From: Acanthochlamys bracteata
Lineage: Eukaryota; Streptophyta; Magnoliopsida; Pandanales; Velloziaceae
Direction: 5' to 3'
Assembly (NCBI GenBank): GCA_019914995.1
Contig: CM034127.1
Location: forward strand, 13,924,269 to 13,988,268
Length of the DNA stretch: 64,000 nt
This document shows, piece after piece, positions 37,758 to 51,544 of the stretch. The position numbers and the translations under genes were made by a program. The notes beneath the pieces are model-generated. The model did no database searches and was not told the origin of the DNA. It saw only the letters and a list, made by a program, of their open reading frames with translations. The stretch's first letter is position 1; every line of letters starts with the position of its first letter.

Positions 37758-40700
37758 GTTGCCTTGTCGCTAAGGACATTAGCTTGAGCACCATCACCAT
37801 CTAATACGAAAAACTCTGTAATAAGCAAAGAGAAAGCAAACTTCATTAAAATTCACCGCTTACACTAATAAAGAAAAGAAAAGAAAACAGAAAAATAAAT
37901 TGTACAAACACTGATTGAACTTTCAATTTGTAAGTTACTTCATCAGAGCAACTTCCTTAACCCCCTACTACAACAAACACTAGCCAAATTTTCAGAATAA
38001 AAAGAAACTAAAAAAGTTCAAATTCAAAAGTAAACGAAAACTACCTTCTCCAAAAACTTGGAAGCTGTATCTCAAGTAGCTAGGCACTCAAGATTTTATA
38101 TAACGAAACAAACATGTTGTCTATAATCAAATTCAATATGACAAAGGGACACCAATTCCAATCAATTGAAAGCATTAGAACCACAAATTCAATGAAAAAG
38201 TTTCTTCAAAAACCCTAACAAGTAGAGGAGCACCGGCTAATAAGATGGGACATTACAACCAACCACACCAAGCAAACGCAAAATGAACGCCAACCAGCAA
38301 AGCTCTTGCAACAAATTAAAATTTTCCCAACAGCATCAAAGGAAATCTCCGAGACCATTAGAGATATAGCATTCAAAGATTGTACCTTTACCTGCAAACC
38401 GTATAGAGAAGCCTTAAATTTTTTTTCCATTGGATTCCTTTCTTTATTATTTTTTTTCCAACACAATTTCTGTCGAACTATCACGGGAAAAAACACCAAA
38501 TTTATGCAATAGAACCTTGAAAGAGTTAGAATTTTTTCGATCCAGTTTAGAAATTTCAAAGATTTCGGTGGAAAAATGTTGAGAATTTAGAATTGTGAAG
38601 AAGAAAAAAAAATTAGACTTTTGTGATGGCAGCAGAAGTGGTCCAACAGAAGAAAGAAGAGGGGGATGACAAAGTAAGAAAGAGGGACAAAGATAAAAGA
38701 AAAAAACTAAAATAAAAAAAAGTTAGTCATATCAATTGCGGGTCCCACATGCATGCCACGTCGTAGTTAGTTACGTCATGTTTCTTGTGTGCTTACCGAA
38801 AAAATGATTTTAACTAATTATCTACCAATTTCATGATTTTGTTATAAGGTTTTGAATAATTATTGAGGTTATTTGATTCCCATAATACCCTTCTTCTGTC
38901 GAGAAAAAAAAGTATTTTTTCTTTCTAGTATTTTTTTGGAAGATGATGCGTTGTCTTTCTAACTCTTTCTAGTTTGATTTGACTTGATTGCATAATGAAA
39001 CCATGTTCGATATTTCAAACAAGAATTAATTGGACTGATTATAATAATAATACAACATTTTTTCAAATTTAACAGAGAAGTTAATATAGTAACAAAAAGT
39101 AAATTAATATCATACTTAGTGCGTTATTTTAGTTTCACGAAAATGAATTTAATTAAAATGATTGAGAAATGAATTAAGCTATGAATTTCGTTAGATTTAA
39201 GGCAAATGCGGAAAGAAAAAGTTGGATTCTAGAGAATATTTAAAAGTATTTATTAAATAAATTTTAAAAAATAATTAAAAAAATTCTAAAAAGAAACTCT
39301 ATTTTTTATAATAATAAATTAATAATATTATATGATGATGTGTAATTTTTTTAAATTTTTAAATTTTTAAAGAAATTTTTACAAAATGTTTTAAATTTTT
39401 TATTATGAAATGTGAAATAAAAAAGAAAAATAAGCTCTTTTAAACATTTACTTAATCAAATTTTTGCATAAAAAAGGAAACATTTTATTAAAGTAATTTA
39501 TAAAAGGGTAAATTTTATAAAAGTAGGATAAATACAACGATAGAAGTTTAACATGGTAATTAAATAAATAAAGTTTGAATATAAAATTTTATTAAAAGTA
39601 AATTTTCGTATGTAAATAAAATTTAAATTTGAAGTGACAAATTTTAACTTAAATTTTCTAAAAAGAAAGTGAAATTAAAAAAAACGAAGCGTGCTCTAAT
39701 AAGTAATAAGCATGCCTCCCCCTGTTGTGCCAACAGCTGTACAGACATTACAATGTTGGACCAAAGTATGGGCCGTCAACTCTGTCTTGGACCAACCTAG
39801 CCCGATAAAGGCCCATTACTTGGGATTTAACTTGGTAAAAAAATTATCTACAACTAGGACCTGTTAAATGAGTTTCACAAAATAAAATATAAAAAATAGA
39901 GTTTTTAAAATTGGATTGAAAGTTAAATTTAATTTTTTATTTTAATTATTTTTTAAAGTGAGTTAAAATAGAGTTCACATATTTTGTTTTAATTATTTTT
40001 AGAAATAAGTTAAAAATAAAGATCAACTTTGTGTTTTTAAAAATGAATTAAAAGAAGAGCTCAATTGTTTTTGGAAGTGGAATTTATATGAAAGTGAAAA
40101 TTCAAATTTTTTATAACACTAAAGGTATGTTTATAAACACCCCAAACTTTATTTTTTTTAAACTCATTTTCAACCTAAAATACATACAAAATTAAAATAA
40201 TTTTTTATCACTAACTTTTTTTTAATTTAAATTTAAAATTTACTATAAATATATAATTAATATAAAATTTTATTTTTTATTAAATATTTTTAATTTTATT
40301 TTTAAATTTTTTTTCTAAAAACTCCATTTCACTCTGCAAAGTAAACACCCCCTAAAACACGTGAACTTATCAGGAATTCGAATTCTAAAGAAAGAAAATG
40401 GAGTTCCAATAATTTGAAACATGTCTGAAAGTAAGGCATACACAAAATATTTTTTAAAGTTTAATATTAATGTATAACTGAAATAGAATATAAGTCCAAA
40501 GTAAAGAACCTACCGTTTGCTTTTACAAAATCCCCGGCATTAAATTGCAATTAAAAGAAATTGCATGAAAATTATTTATGTGTAAATTATTTCTTATGCT
40601 CTTAATGATTAGATTAGATGAATGTATTTATAAAATTTTCCTATTAACTATACCAGTAAACCGACATTTAACAAAAATTTTCGCTTATAAATTGTTTACT

Positions 40701-42212
40701 TCAATATTTTTTCTCAATTTTTTATTTTTTAACATTTAAAATCAATATCATAAATGTAAAATCGGAAAAGAAAAGTTCGCGGATGTTTTTTGTAAATACA
40801 ACGTTTATTTTTTAATGTTCTCACCCATTTATAATAGCATACATTTAAAGTTAACTTTTCTTTTATTAAATAATAAAAATTATTTATTTTTTTGACTAGG
40901 TTTAAGCTTCCAATTTTAGTAAAGTCAGTTCTAAAAAAACATGAACTATCAAAAACTAAATTTTTTGAAAGTGAATGAGCAGAATAAATTGGACAAAAAT
41001 ATGAAATAAAAATGCTAAAATAGATAAAATATAAAATAAAAATATGTGATGTAAAAGAATTTGGAGAAATAATAAATTTTTTACTGATTTGGAGGAAAAG
41101 TGATTCATATTGATATAATACAATAATATTATTACGTAAATTATTGTATTTTAAAATTTTAAATAAATTTATAAAATATTATAAAATATTTATTAAAAAT
41201 TAAAAATTAAAAATTTATATTTTGAAAATGCATCGTCAAAAAGGCACTATATTTACAATTGAGTTTGGAAAATAATTCTTTTTTTATAAGAGATTGAAGT
41301 TTGAACAAACGAATGCATGCCTTAAACCAAATACATAAAGAACCTTGTTATGTTTAACTACTGAACAAAAAAAAGTTGAAATCAGAGATTTTCTCTGAAG
41401 CTCCGAACCAAAAGTTACGAGCAAAGAGTATCCAATGCGTTCTTTTGTCGCACAAGATTTTTAAAAGAAAAAAGACACAGCTACAAAAAACATTTCTAAG
41501 CAACAACAACAGATAGATTTCTTCACAAAAAAAAAAAAAAAAAAAACCAACACTCCTGCAGTTTGCACTACAGCGAAAGGCTGCCTCCATTAGAAAGCAA
41601 TAGAATCGAGCATTACCGCATTCATCGTACCACACCTGAACCAATTGAAAGAGGAGCGAACGAATGAATCAAAAAGCAGACAGCTTTTTTTTTTTTTTTT
41701 CCTGCAGCAGTTTCATACGCAATCTCAAACAAGATACATGTAGCAAGATTTGACGACAACAGTACTGATAAATAAAAAGAGGTCAAGATTAACTTACTTA
41801 TTTTTCGAACGAATCATCAAAGGTTCACTAACAGCAGCAAGCCAACAATGACAAAAAGTATAAACAAGGGCATAGAAGCTAAAATCCTACACCAAGGACT
41901 GACTGATAACACTGATAATGCTATTTGGACCCCTTCCTTAAAACAATCACTAAATCAGGATCTGTTAGAGACTACTACATCTGACACTTGACTTCGTTGC
42001 CGAGCTAAAATGTAAAAATGTTCACATCATTAAACTGCATTCGCGGTTGATGATGTCATTTAGACTCTATACAACATAAAAGCTGATTGGAGAGTTATAA
42101 TGCTGAGACTGAAAGTAGCCCCGCCCTCCTTTGAAAACCCTGGGCAGAGATCAATGGAGAGATTGCAGGAGTGTAATAGTTGATGCAGATTGTATGAATC
42201 CTAGTTCTGGAT
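37758..42212. other. NPGR2-like 5' region, AT-rich spacer, and KRP 3' region
   Basis: 37758-38600 probably holds 5' UTR and promoter of the NPGR2-like gene. 38800-41300 is AT-rich without coding signal; near 40130-40345 there are end sequences of MITE type (TATAAACACCCC and TAAACACCCCCT). Poly-A (about 41528-41546) and poly-T (about 41686-41700) runs occur. 41700-42212 is probable 3' UTR of the KRP gene. No gene supported. Confidence 0.45.
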
Positions 42213-44795
42213 CTAGGAATCCAGTTTCGTCCATTCATAACGTCCAGGCAGCGGGCAGTCGTTCACAGGATCAAAGTTGTACCTGAAAAACGAGAACCAA
42301 CTCCAAGATTATATTGAGCATTTAAAACAGTTCTTGGATACCCAAAAAATAACTAGACTGATTTCAAGAAATTACTTCTCGGCAAAACTTTTCTGTTGTA
42401 GTTGTTCAGCTCTGGCAAAGAATTCGTCCATCTCTTGAGCAGTTGGGATGTTTCGGTGGACCGAGTTCTGTGTTCTCCTGTTGGATGTGGCTGAGCTTGT
42501 GCGTCTAGTAGTTGATCCAGGGGTGCGGATAGCTTCCGGATTTCTTATCAGACTGCAAGGTGTAGTTTCCCTTGCATCTCTGGATGGAATCATAGAACAT
42601 ATCACAATAAGCGCCAGATGCTAAAGGAAAAATCTTTTGCTCGTCATTTATATAAGTAACGAGATTGGCAGGTAATCCCATAGCATAGTTCTCAAAGTAC
42701 AGTTAACTATGATGACAAACAGTTGAAGGATCAATATTTTGGTATATATGCTCTAGTCATTAGAAACCAATTTAAAGTTCAAATAACATTACCAAACAAC
42801 AAACCTTGTCAGAAGGACCCCAACCAGAATAGGAACAAAGCATTTAGATATAGGCACCATACTAAATCGTTATCGCACTGTCATTTACCAAAAAAACTAC
42901 ATCCATGACCCACCCCATTAATGAAGATCAAGTTAGGGACCATGGTCTTTGACTTTCTTCGGATTCTTATTAAACTCACAGATACAAGAGCTCAAGCGAT
43001 TCTTGACAAACGGAAAACACCCACCTCACCCATTCGCCCTCACTGCTTTTCAAGCCAAATGTAAATATTGAGTAAACAAATAAAGCATTTGATCCAAAAC
43101 ACTGACATTTGTTTAACGAATCAGTCACACATGTAATATATTCTACACAAGCGACCAATAAAGTAAGTAAGCAAGAACTCAATGTGAACATTGATTAATC
43201 AACTTGGGGGGACACACACATGCATTCATGTTTTTGTGACTTAAGTACACATGCTTCATGAATTTATTTTGCTTTTGGTTGAAAAGTTTAACCATGTTTT
43301 GAAGCAAGTCTTCAAACAGAACTTAGAATGGAAAGCACATGATGCAGCAGGGAAGGAGAAGGGTTAGTAATAAGTTCAGGTGGTGACAAAGATAGAATAC
43401 CTATTTAGTATTTAACACAACATAAAAAAAGCAGCAAGCAAGGACTCCTTGCTCAGAACCAGTCTCACTGAATGGTAGTAATTGTAATACCACCCTCACC
43501 AGAATAGTAAGCAAAATTAATGATATCATCATTCATGTAAAAGCAGAAAAAAGGAACAGTGATTTTTCTAGTTGGTCATATATCTCAAATAATCTTCAGA
43601 AGAAAAAGAAAATGTCAATATAATATAGAAAAGAATGTCAGAAGCAAGTCATAGTAATGAAAATAAAACATCAAACCAATACTACCAAAGATAAATTTTT
43701 TGATAGAAAAGAAAAAGCATCATCTATCTATCTTTCTTTTTTTTTTTTTTTTAAAAAAAAAAAGCCAGAATCAAGCAGTTCTTCAAAAACTTTTTATTGG
43801 AGACATGAAAAACATGAAAACCATGAAAGAAGGTAACAGAATAGCAACCACGGCATGATTAAAATGATCCTTCATTTCTCAAAATCTGCAGGTCAAGAAA
43901 TGAGTTGGAAGTAAGAAGAAGAGTTCCAAAATCTCAAATACTAAGACAAAGACGCAAGCATGCAACCGCAGAATATGATGAAAATCCAAAAAGGACAGAG
44001 GGAGGAAATAATCAAGAACTTAGAACCATGAAAAAGGCTTGAGGAATCAGAAGCAAGCACTCCACAACAAAGTTGAGAAGCATGAAAAAAGGGTTGGAGA
44101 AAATAGCCTTGCAAAAGATCTACCCAAGTAACACAAAATAAAAAATCAAGAGCTATGCTTCACCCAACTCAAAAAGACATCTTATCAACCCCATCAAAAA
44201 AAGAACCCTACCCTTTTTGCACCTTTTTAATATGTTGTGAAACCCTCATTGAAACCTCAATAATCCCTTTCAAGAGTTCACTTTCATCCAAGAAAGGAAG
44301 GGGGAAAAGAAGGAAGTAATTTTGCACAACCTGATTTGAAAATTTCAAACAAGAAAACAGAATGAAACATTGAGGGCAGGGAAAAAGAACCCACCTTGCC
44401 TCTGCTTCAAGAACATTTTCTCCAAGAGAAACTTGTTCGTCTTCCTCAAAATCTTGATATTGTTGCTTCTTCTGCTTCAGTTGTTGTTGTTGTTTTTTTT
44501 CCTGTACATCTTCCTTCTTCTTCCTTCTAGGATTCAAGAAAGATTTTTCCAGCCGGCGGCTACGAAGTTCCAAATAAGACTTGGAAGAATCATCAGGAGA
44601 AGAAACAGAAGAAGAAATTGAAGAATGTTTCTGCTGTTGTTGCTGCTGCTGCTTCTGTTCTTGCTGCTGTTGTTGTTGAAGGCGTTGCAGAGCGAGTGTT
44701 CTTGCTCGAGTTCGAACACCGACAAGTGCTGAATTCACTACTTCCATCACTGCTACTTCTCCGCTCACTTTCCCTTTCCTCATGTATTTCCCCAT
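42213..44795 (-). CDS. KRP: KRP/ICK cyclin-dependent kinase inhibitor
   Basis: Plant Kip-related protein that binds and inhibits cyclin D-CDKA complexes in the nucleus. Exons: 44395-44795, 42376-42579, 42213-42282; 675 nt, 224 aa. N-terminal MGKYMRKGK and [14 protein letters not shown], then [12 protein letters not shown] are the conserved KRP motifs; the last 45 residues ([23 protein letters not shown], then [16 protein letters not shown]) form the CDK/cyclin-binding box shared with mammalian p27Kip1. Two glutamine-rich blocks and a KKQQQQ stretch sit between the N-terminal motifs and GENVLEAEA. The MGKYM start and three-exon layout resemble Arabidopsis KRP3/4/5 (recalled); subclass not resolved. 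Start fixed at 44795; the codon before it is TTG. Confidence 0.93.
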
Positions 44796-45348
44796 CAAAA
44801 AAAATTTCTTTCTTTTTTCTTCTCAGAGCATAAATTGAAGAACCCCAAGATTAAAAGATCAATCCTTCGCTCTTGATCGACAAGAAAAAGAAAAAAAGAA
44901 CACACTAGTTTCTTTGAATCTTTCGTCCAAAAAGAAGAAAGAAAACTTTTTCCGTTCTCTCTGTTTCAAACAGAAAAAGAAAAAGTGTCTCTTTTTCTTG
45001 GAAATTAGAGAGAAAATAAAACAACGAGCAACAACAACCAGAGGAGAACAAGAGAAGGAAGAGAGACAGTTGAAGCAAAGAAAAGAAAGAAAGGAAGTTG
45101 GAAACGAAAGCAAAGAAAGAAGAAAAAAGGCGAGGAAACCCGGGGGAGAAAGAGAGAGAGCACGCAAACACACGAGTGAAGGCGAAGAAGAAGAAGAGAG
45201 AGAAAGAGTGGAGAATAAAGAAAAAAGTAAATAAAGAAATTGATGATGTAAGAAAGAAGGTGAACCCGGTGAAGAATGAAAGAAAGATAGAGATGATCAT
45301 TTTTATAAAGAAAAGATGGTAAATTTTTTCTTTTTAAGGGAAGACGGA
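44796..45348. other. Purine-rich 5' leader/promoter of the KRP gene
   Basis: Plus strand 44870-45300 is dominated by GAAAGAAA/GAGAGA runs (pyrimidine-rich on the KRP sense strand), typical of a plant 5' leader or core promoter. It opens long low-complexity frames on both strands that are not genes. Confidence 0.5.
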
Positions 45349-45612
45349 GAGGGTGCGTTTGTTTTTGCTTTTCTCCGACCAAAGTTTTTAATTTTTAATT
45401 TTATATTTTTTAATATATATTTTATAAATATTTAAAGAATTTATTTAAAAATTTAGAAAGTGTGAAAAGATTTTATATAATAAAATTTTTTATTGTATAT
45501 TTTTACTTTTTTAAAAATAAAAAAAATAGAATTTATTTTTTTAAAAAAATAAAAATATTTTCTATTTTAAAAAAAATTTATTTTATAAATAATTCTAAAA
45601 ACACTCGGAGAG
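45349..45612. repeat. AT-rich MITE-like element
   Basis: GTGCGTTTGTTTTTGC at the left and, reverse-complemented, CCGAGTGTTTTTAGAATT at the right; AT-rich interior that resembles the elements near 47580 and 58454. Boundaries approximate. Confidence 0.35.
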
Positions 45613-48600
45613 AAATCAATTTAAAATTCACAAACAAGAACAAAATCAAAAAAAAAAAATTTCAATTGCATTGCATTCGATTGGTGTGTGATTTGTGTAC
45701 TTCACTTTTATTGAGGACGCTTTTTGCGTTTCAATTTAAAAAAATTAATTTTTAAAATTTCTAATTTATATTTTTTTATAAATTTTTAAGTTTAGTTTAT
45801 ACATTTGCAAATGTGCAAGTTATATTGTTAGAATTTTCTTAACAATTTTATCCTTATTAAATTATAATGATGTAAAAATTTTATTATCATATATTTGGTG
45901 AAAAGTTTATGTATTTGTTGCATAAATTTGAAGAGCGAGTTAAGACAGTGTGAAATAAAACCATTTTATTGATTGACTAATAAGCCGAATAATAGAGAAA
46001 GTATTAGGTATTCTTAAACTAAAACTCACAATAAAATGGCACAATTGGTAAATTAATAAAAAGTATGGTAATTTTGAACTCAAGAATAATAATTAAACAA
46101 TGGATGTCGATGAGAAAATTGCAGATTATAGATGATAATGATAGTGTTTTTAATTATATGAAATAATTTGTTAATTTTAATTACAAATAAAATTTATTAA
46201 ATATGTTACATATTTGATATTAATTATTTATTTTATTAATAAATAAGTAGCATTTTAAAAGTATAATTATTTAAATTTTTATAGTTAGTATGTGTGAGTT
46301 GTGTATGTAATTATTTTTGGATAATTGATTAAGCTGAATAGTCAATCATAATAATGATAGCGGTGCTCAATTAAATGAGAATTATTAGTTAGTTTTGATT
46401 ACCAATAAAAATTCGCACAATTCGTCGCACATTTGATATCAAATAATGTATAATATTAAAATATTTTATTAGTTATTCTCGTATATTTTGGCATCAATAA
46501 TTTTAAATCTATAATATTAAGATTTTTTAACATAAATTGTATATTAAAGTTAACATGAGTGTTAATCTATAATATAGCATTAACTATATATGACATTATT
46601 TTTCATTTCAAATTATATTTTTAAATAAAATTTTAATATAATTTAAAATTTTGGTAACCACAAAAAAATTTATAGATTTTTGTAAGTATAAGATTTTGTT
46701 TTTAGATAAAACAATTTATTTTTACAAAATTCGTATAAACTTTATTTTAAAAAAATATTTTTATTTGAAGCATTTTCAAATTTTCTCACAATCCTTGCTT
46801 GAAATAAAAAAAAGAAAAAACAATTGGAAGTCATTGGATACCCTTTCAGAAGTAGACAGGTGGAGTATGAAAACTAAAAAAATAAAATTCTTTATCAATC
46901 TTATTTATCTATATCTATTAAATAAAATTTTGTTTACACTGTTCAACTTCATGCCGCAAGCAAAAACTGTTGAGGCGAATGTTGAATCATTCATGGTTTT
47001 TATTTAATTAATTTAAATTTTGGAATCTTCTCTTTCATATCTTCAATAAAAAAATGTTCATGTTAACAAGAAAATTTTTTTTTAAAGTTGAAATCTGTAT
47101 ATGATGATATTATTAATTCAATTTAAATCCTCTTAAAAATTCCAGTTGCATCAAGTATTTTTTAAACTATTTTATCAATGTACTATAAATTCCATGCTTG
47201 AAAAAAACTATAGTATTATCTAATTTTTTTTTAAAATATAAATTATGCCTTAAATTTTATATGTATAAATTTTAATATTTTTATTTAAAATTGAGAAATC
47301 ATATTCATCTTAAAAGAAAAATAAAATATATTTTAAAAAAAATTAGTTTGTAAATATTTCTTAACGATCTGCTAAGTAATTGTAATTCATCTTAGCTTAT
47401 TCAAAGGATATTTTTTTTATGTTCTGCATTTTTGCAGTAGTTCATACTTCTTCCGATAATTTATGATTAATATGACATTTTATGAATTATATTGATACGA
47501 AACTAACTATATTTCACGACGAACGATCGTAAAATGTCACCAATAGATTATTTGGTATAATTTTTTATATCGAAGATGTCTGGAAGTGTTTATTAAAAAG
47601 AAATTTTTCAAAAAAAAAAATTTCAAAATTTTTTTTAAAATAAGACTTATTTTGTACTTAAAAAAATAATAATGTAGAATTTTTTTGTATTTTAAAATTT
47701 TTTAAAACATTCTGTATAATACTTAGAAATTTTATTAAAAAATATTAAAAAAAATTATGAAAAAAAAAGTTCTCTCAAATATGCTCATAATTTTTGAATA
47801 TTTTATATTCAAAAAAAATAAACAGTAACTAAGTTTTAAAAATATATATAAAAAGTAACGATAATTATGAAAAAGCTAATCAAGTCACCCTTCCAAACCT
47901 CACCGCAACAGAATAAAACCCATAAAACTCAAAGTCTACCTTTTTATGGCATATTTCAAATACAAATAACTAAATTTTATGAACTTAATTTTATAAAAAT
48001 AAAATTTGATAAAATTTAAAATAATAATTAAAATTAAAAAGAAAACGTAAAATGTTAACTTTTTCATGATTGTTCCTCTAATTGATTAATTGAAGTACCC
48101 AAAACACCAATTAATGCATGTCTCTAGAGTATGCAAATAATAATCGATTCAAATTTTTTCTTTTAAAAAAATAAAACAACTTGGGATATATATTTCATTA
48201 ACATTTTAATTAAAAAATTATAATTATTATTATTCAAGAAGAGAAAAAAAAAAAAAGGAATCCAATGCAAACGTAACTGAATGAACGCACTAGTTGTTTT
48301 TCAATTTGTTTTTCCCGCCAAAAATTAGGCAGCTCCTAATAAATTGTTAGTTTGAAAAACCCTAATCAGCAATGGACGGTTACGGCAGGGCGGCTTAAAG
48401 TTGTAAACAGACGACAAAAAGTTTTCCCGCCAAAATTTATTCTTCTTCTCAATGTTATGTGGGTCCCAAACCATTCATTCCTTATTTCATAGATATTAGT
48501 TAATTAATATTTATAAAAAGGTAATATTACTGAATTTAATACATATTAAATCGTTAACAATTTCTTCGAAAGCATTTAATTCTTTGGTTGTCGTAGACTC

Positions 48601-50870
48601 GTAGTTACGTGTATATTTATTAAGATAATTTTATAAAATTAAAAGTATTATAACAATAAAAGGTCAAATTTTATTTAATTGTTAATAACTATATAAAGTT
48701 AAACACAAAAATTAAGGAATTAATCAGAACTAAATTTACGTGAATAAAATATTTCTTTACGGTGGTGCGTGGGTGGTCTGCGAAGACGGTGGCGAGGAAT
48801 TTTTTTTAATGAACTTTTTTTCTAACGTTTTATCGATTTGCTAAAAAAAACTGCTCTGTTCATCGATTGGAAATCTCTGCTGCGCTACCTGTACTTTTGT
48901 GGGACCCACCAACAATTCCTCCGCGTTTCTCTTTTTTTTTTTTTTATAAAAAAAGTTTTTGTGATAAAAAAATTTCAGAAACTTCCGTTAAAACGTTTGA
49001 TAAAACTATTTTTTTATAGATATAAATTATTTTAAATTATTTTATAATAAAAATAAATTGTTTTTTATTTTATAGAAAATTAATTGTCAAGGACAAGAAA
49101 AAAAGTTCAACCTCAAACATATGCATTAATTAATCTAAACATGTTTACATTGAAATATTTAATGCATTACACTAGATTAAAAACAAAAATAATAAATAAA
49201 TAAATAAGAAAATGAGATTTTTAATGTATTAACCATATCAATGGCATAGGATTCCACCAGCAAGAATCTTTAAACAATTTTTCTTTTCTTTTCGAAGAAG
49301 AAAAAAAAAATTTCCTAGGGTTTCCCACCATTATTTCCATATAGTAAATAATAACAATAACAATGTAAACATACATAGGTTCCAATTTATTTGGTATTTA
49401 CTACTACATGGACATGGACGTGTTTGAATGTTGCCCAAATTTTAGTTCCCACATGACAGAAGAAAGAAAAGAAGAACAAAAGTATCCAATGAACAATCAA
49501 TGAATAAGAAAAAATTTTCCATCTTCTTCTTCATCTCTGTTATTTGTTTATGGGGTGCAGTTTTGCAGCTTTCTTTCGTTCTTTTTACTTCTCTGTAAAT
49601 AAACAATGGAGAAAAAATTTTAAACCCATTCGTGTGGTGATGTGAAATATAAATTCTCTCTGATCCCAAAGTATAGCACCCACCAAATTAATATGATATA
49701 ACACAAACGATTAAAGGCACTGTTTTATAATGAACTTCAACATTTTTTTTATTTTAATTTATATTTTTAATAAATTTTCATAATATTTAATAAATTTTTA
49801 AAGAAATTTAAGAAAATAAAAGTACTTCAAATAGCTCCTAAAAGTGTAAACAAAAGTGTATATTTTAACTTTTTAAAATTTAATTATATATATAGTAGTA
49901 TATTGTTTTATATATAAAAAGAAGAATTTAGAAGTTTATGTTTTATTTTTTGCATTGTAAAGAAACAAACTCAAATCCAAGAACACTCTTTCACTTCATT
50001 CCCTTTAATTTAATTAAGAAATTTAAAATTTTCAAATATTCCGAAATTTTAATTTTTTTTCATCATAACTAGAGTCTCAGTTCACATATTTCAAAAATAA
50101 ATTAAATTCAAAATTATTTTAAAATTATTATAATTTATTGTGTACCTATTTTAAAAAATTAAAGCACTTCTATTTTTAAAAAACTCAGTTAGCGTATATT
50201 TGAACGTTAAAACAAGTCTAAAATGAAAGTATTTGCAGGAGTGGTTTTTATTTTATTAATTAGGTACATATATAACTATGCACTTTCAAAATGTGGACCA
50301 TATTTTGGAATGTTAAATAGTAATTGATTTGAAGCCATGCATAAAACCAAAACACCATTCATGCTATCTTGTCTTCTAAACAATATATAACAATGTTTAA
50401 AATTTTGTTCTTATCAACTTTTTCACTTCTTTTTGCATATCAAAAAAGTTTTCTAAGATTCACCCTATTATTCGTTGATTTGAAGATTAAATTAAAGATC
50501 ATCATGCTAATGTTAATCAACTTGTTAATTGATCATTCTTTCATACTAGTTAATGAATGAATTTAACTAGGAATCTCACTAAAAACAGTAAAGATGTGTT
50601 TTTAATACATAAAAGTGAGTTTCACATAAATAAAAATTTAAAAATAAAAATTTTTAAAATATGAGATAAAAGTTAGTTTAATTTTATATTTTAATTTTAT
50701 TTATATATGAGTTAGAAATGAAAATATAATTTTGGAAATTAAATAATAAATTTTTCAATAATGAAATTTATTATAGATAGTTGAGGTAACTAGCTAGCTA
50801 TAGCTAATAATTTTCATGTAGCATGTACTTAAGTACATGAACCCAATTAGAATTCATTTGCACATATCTC
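45613..50870. other. Long AT-rich intergenic region
   Basis: Over 5 kb of low-complexity AT-rich DNA without coding signal. A further MITE-like block lies near 47570-47795. The one GC-richer island at 48.3-48.5 kb is described separately, and a small one near 48.76-48.92 kb has a GTGGGACCCAC palindrome at 48899-48909. Confidence 0.5.
48309..48468 (+). promoter_or_regulatory. Orphan S-phase-type promoter island
   Basis: Two perfect E2F sites, TTTCCCGCCAAAA at 48311-48323 and 48423-48435; a telo-box AAACCCTAA at 48357-48365; and a TCP-like GTGGGTCCCA at 48459-48468. The combination is that of plant PCNA-type cell-cycle promoters. An ATG just after the telo-box opens only MDGYGRAA before a stop, and no gene is visible on either side. 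Confidence 0.45.
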
Positions 50871-51113
50871 ATGATCATTCAAGTCTATCTCTTTCTAAAT
50901 ACGAGCAGCACACTCTCCAAGAAATTCTTGGCTCTTACTTTTCTTTTAGCAATTTTTGTCTTTGTTATTTCAAGAACAAGTAGTTCATCACCAAGTAGGG
51001 TTTACCGCAGCAGCTATGCATTCAGAAAATTTTATTCTTTCATCAGTTCTGCAAACTTAGCAGCTACTAAACTAGACTCTGCTGTGGCTGAAAACACATG
51101 CATAGCAAGCTAG
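50871..51113 (+). CDS. Possible small secreted or membrane protein, 80 aa
   Basis: Open frame of 80 codons. Residues about 17-38 (KKFLALTFLLAIFVFVIS) form a hydrophobic segment that could be a signal peptide or anchor, followed by a Ser/Arg-rich part (RTSSSSPSRVYRSS) and a short Ala/Ser-rich tail. No known peptide-hormone motif recognised. It sits between AT-rich DNA and the PRT1 3' end. Could be chance. Confidence 0.25.
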   Translation: MIIQVYLFLNTSSTLSKKFLALTFLLAIFVFVISRTSSSSPSRVYRSSYAFRKFYSFISSANLAATKLDSAVAENTCIAS

Positions 51114-51544
51114 TGTAGTAGAGCACTTGAAAGAAAGAATCTCAATGTAACAAGTGAAAGGACTCTATTCCATGAAACAGTTCAATTTTCATGAAGTCAC
51201 TGCAAAAACAGAAGCTCAAAAAAACAAGCTGAATCTTACAATTTACAGCGCGTTAAAACACGTTCGTCACATAAATACATAGGGCAGGTTTTGGCCATTT
51301 GTAACCACTGCCCACTATGCATGCCTTTGCATCATCACAAACTCTGAATAATTTTCACGGCAAGTAGCCACAAACCCAGCATTATACATTCATTGGTTAC
51401 TGAAGATTTTTGGCTTCTATATCGTTCATTGGTTGCAGCACTTGCAACGTCATTAATTTATACGTGCAGTCACCGGGCAGGTGTATCAAGGTTTGAGAAA
51501 CCGTCAGCTGCAGTCGCCTCCCCAATTTCTCAAACTCAAAGTTC

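Noticed and set aside
44859-45382. Lys/Glu-rich (plus) and Phe/Ser-rich (minus) frames
   Set aside because: Low-complexity purine tract in the KRP 5' leader; frames open on both strands at once.
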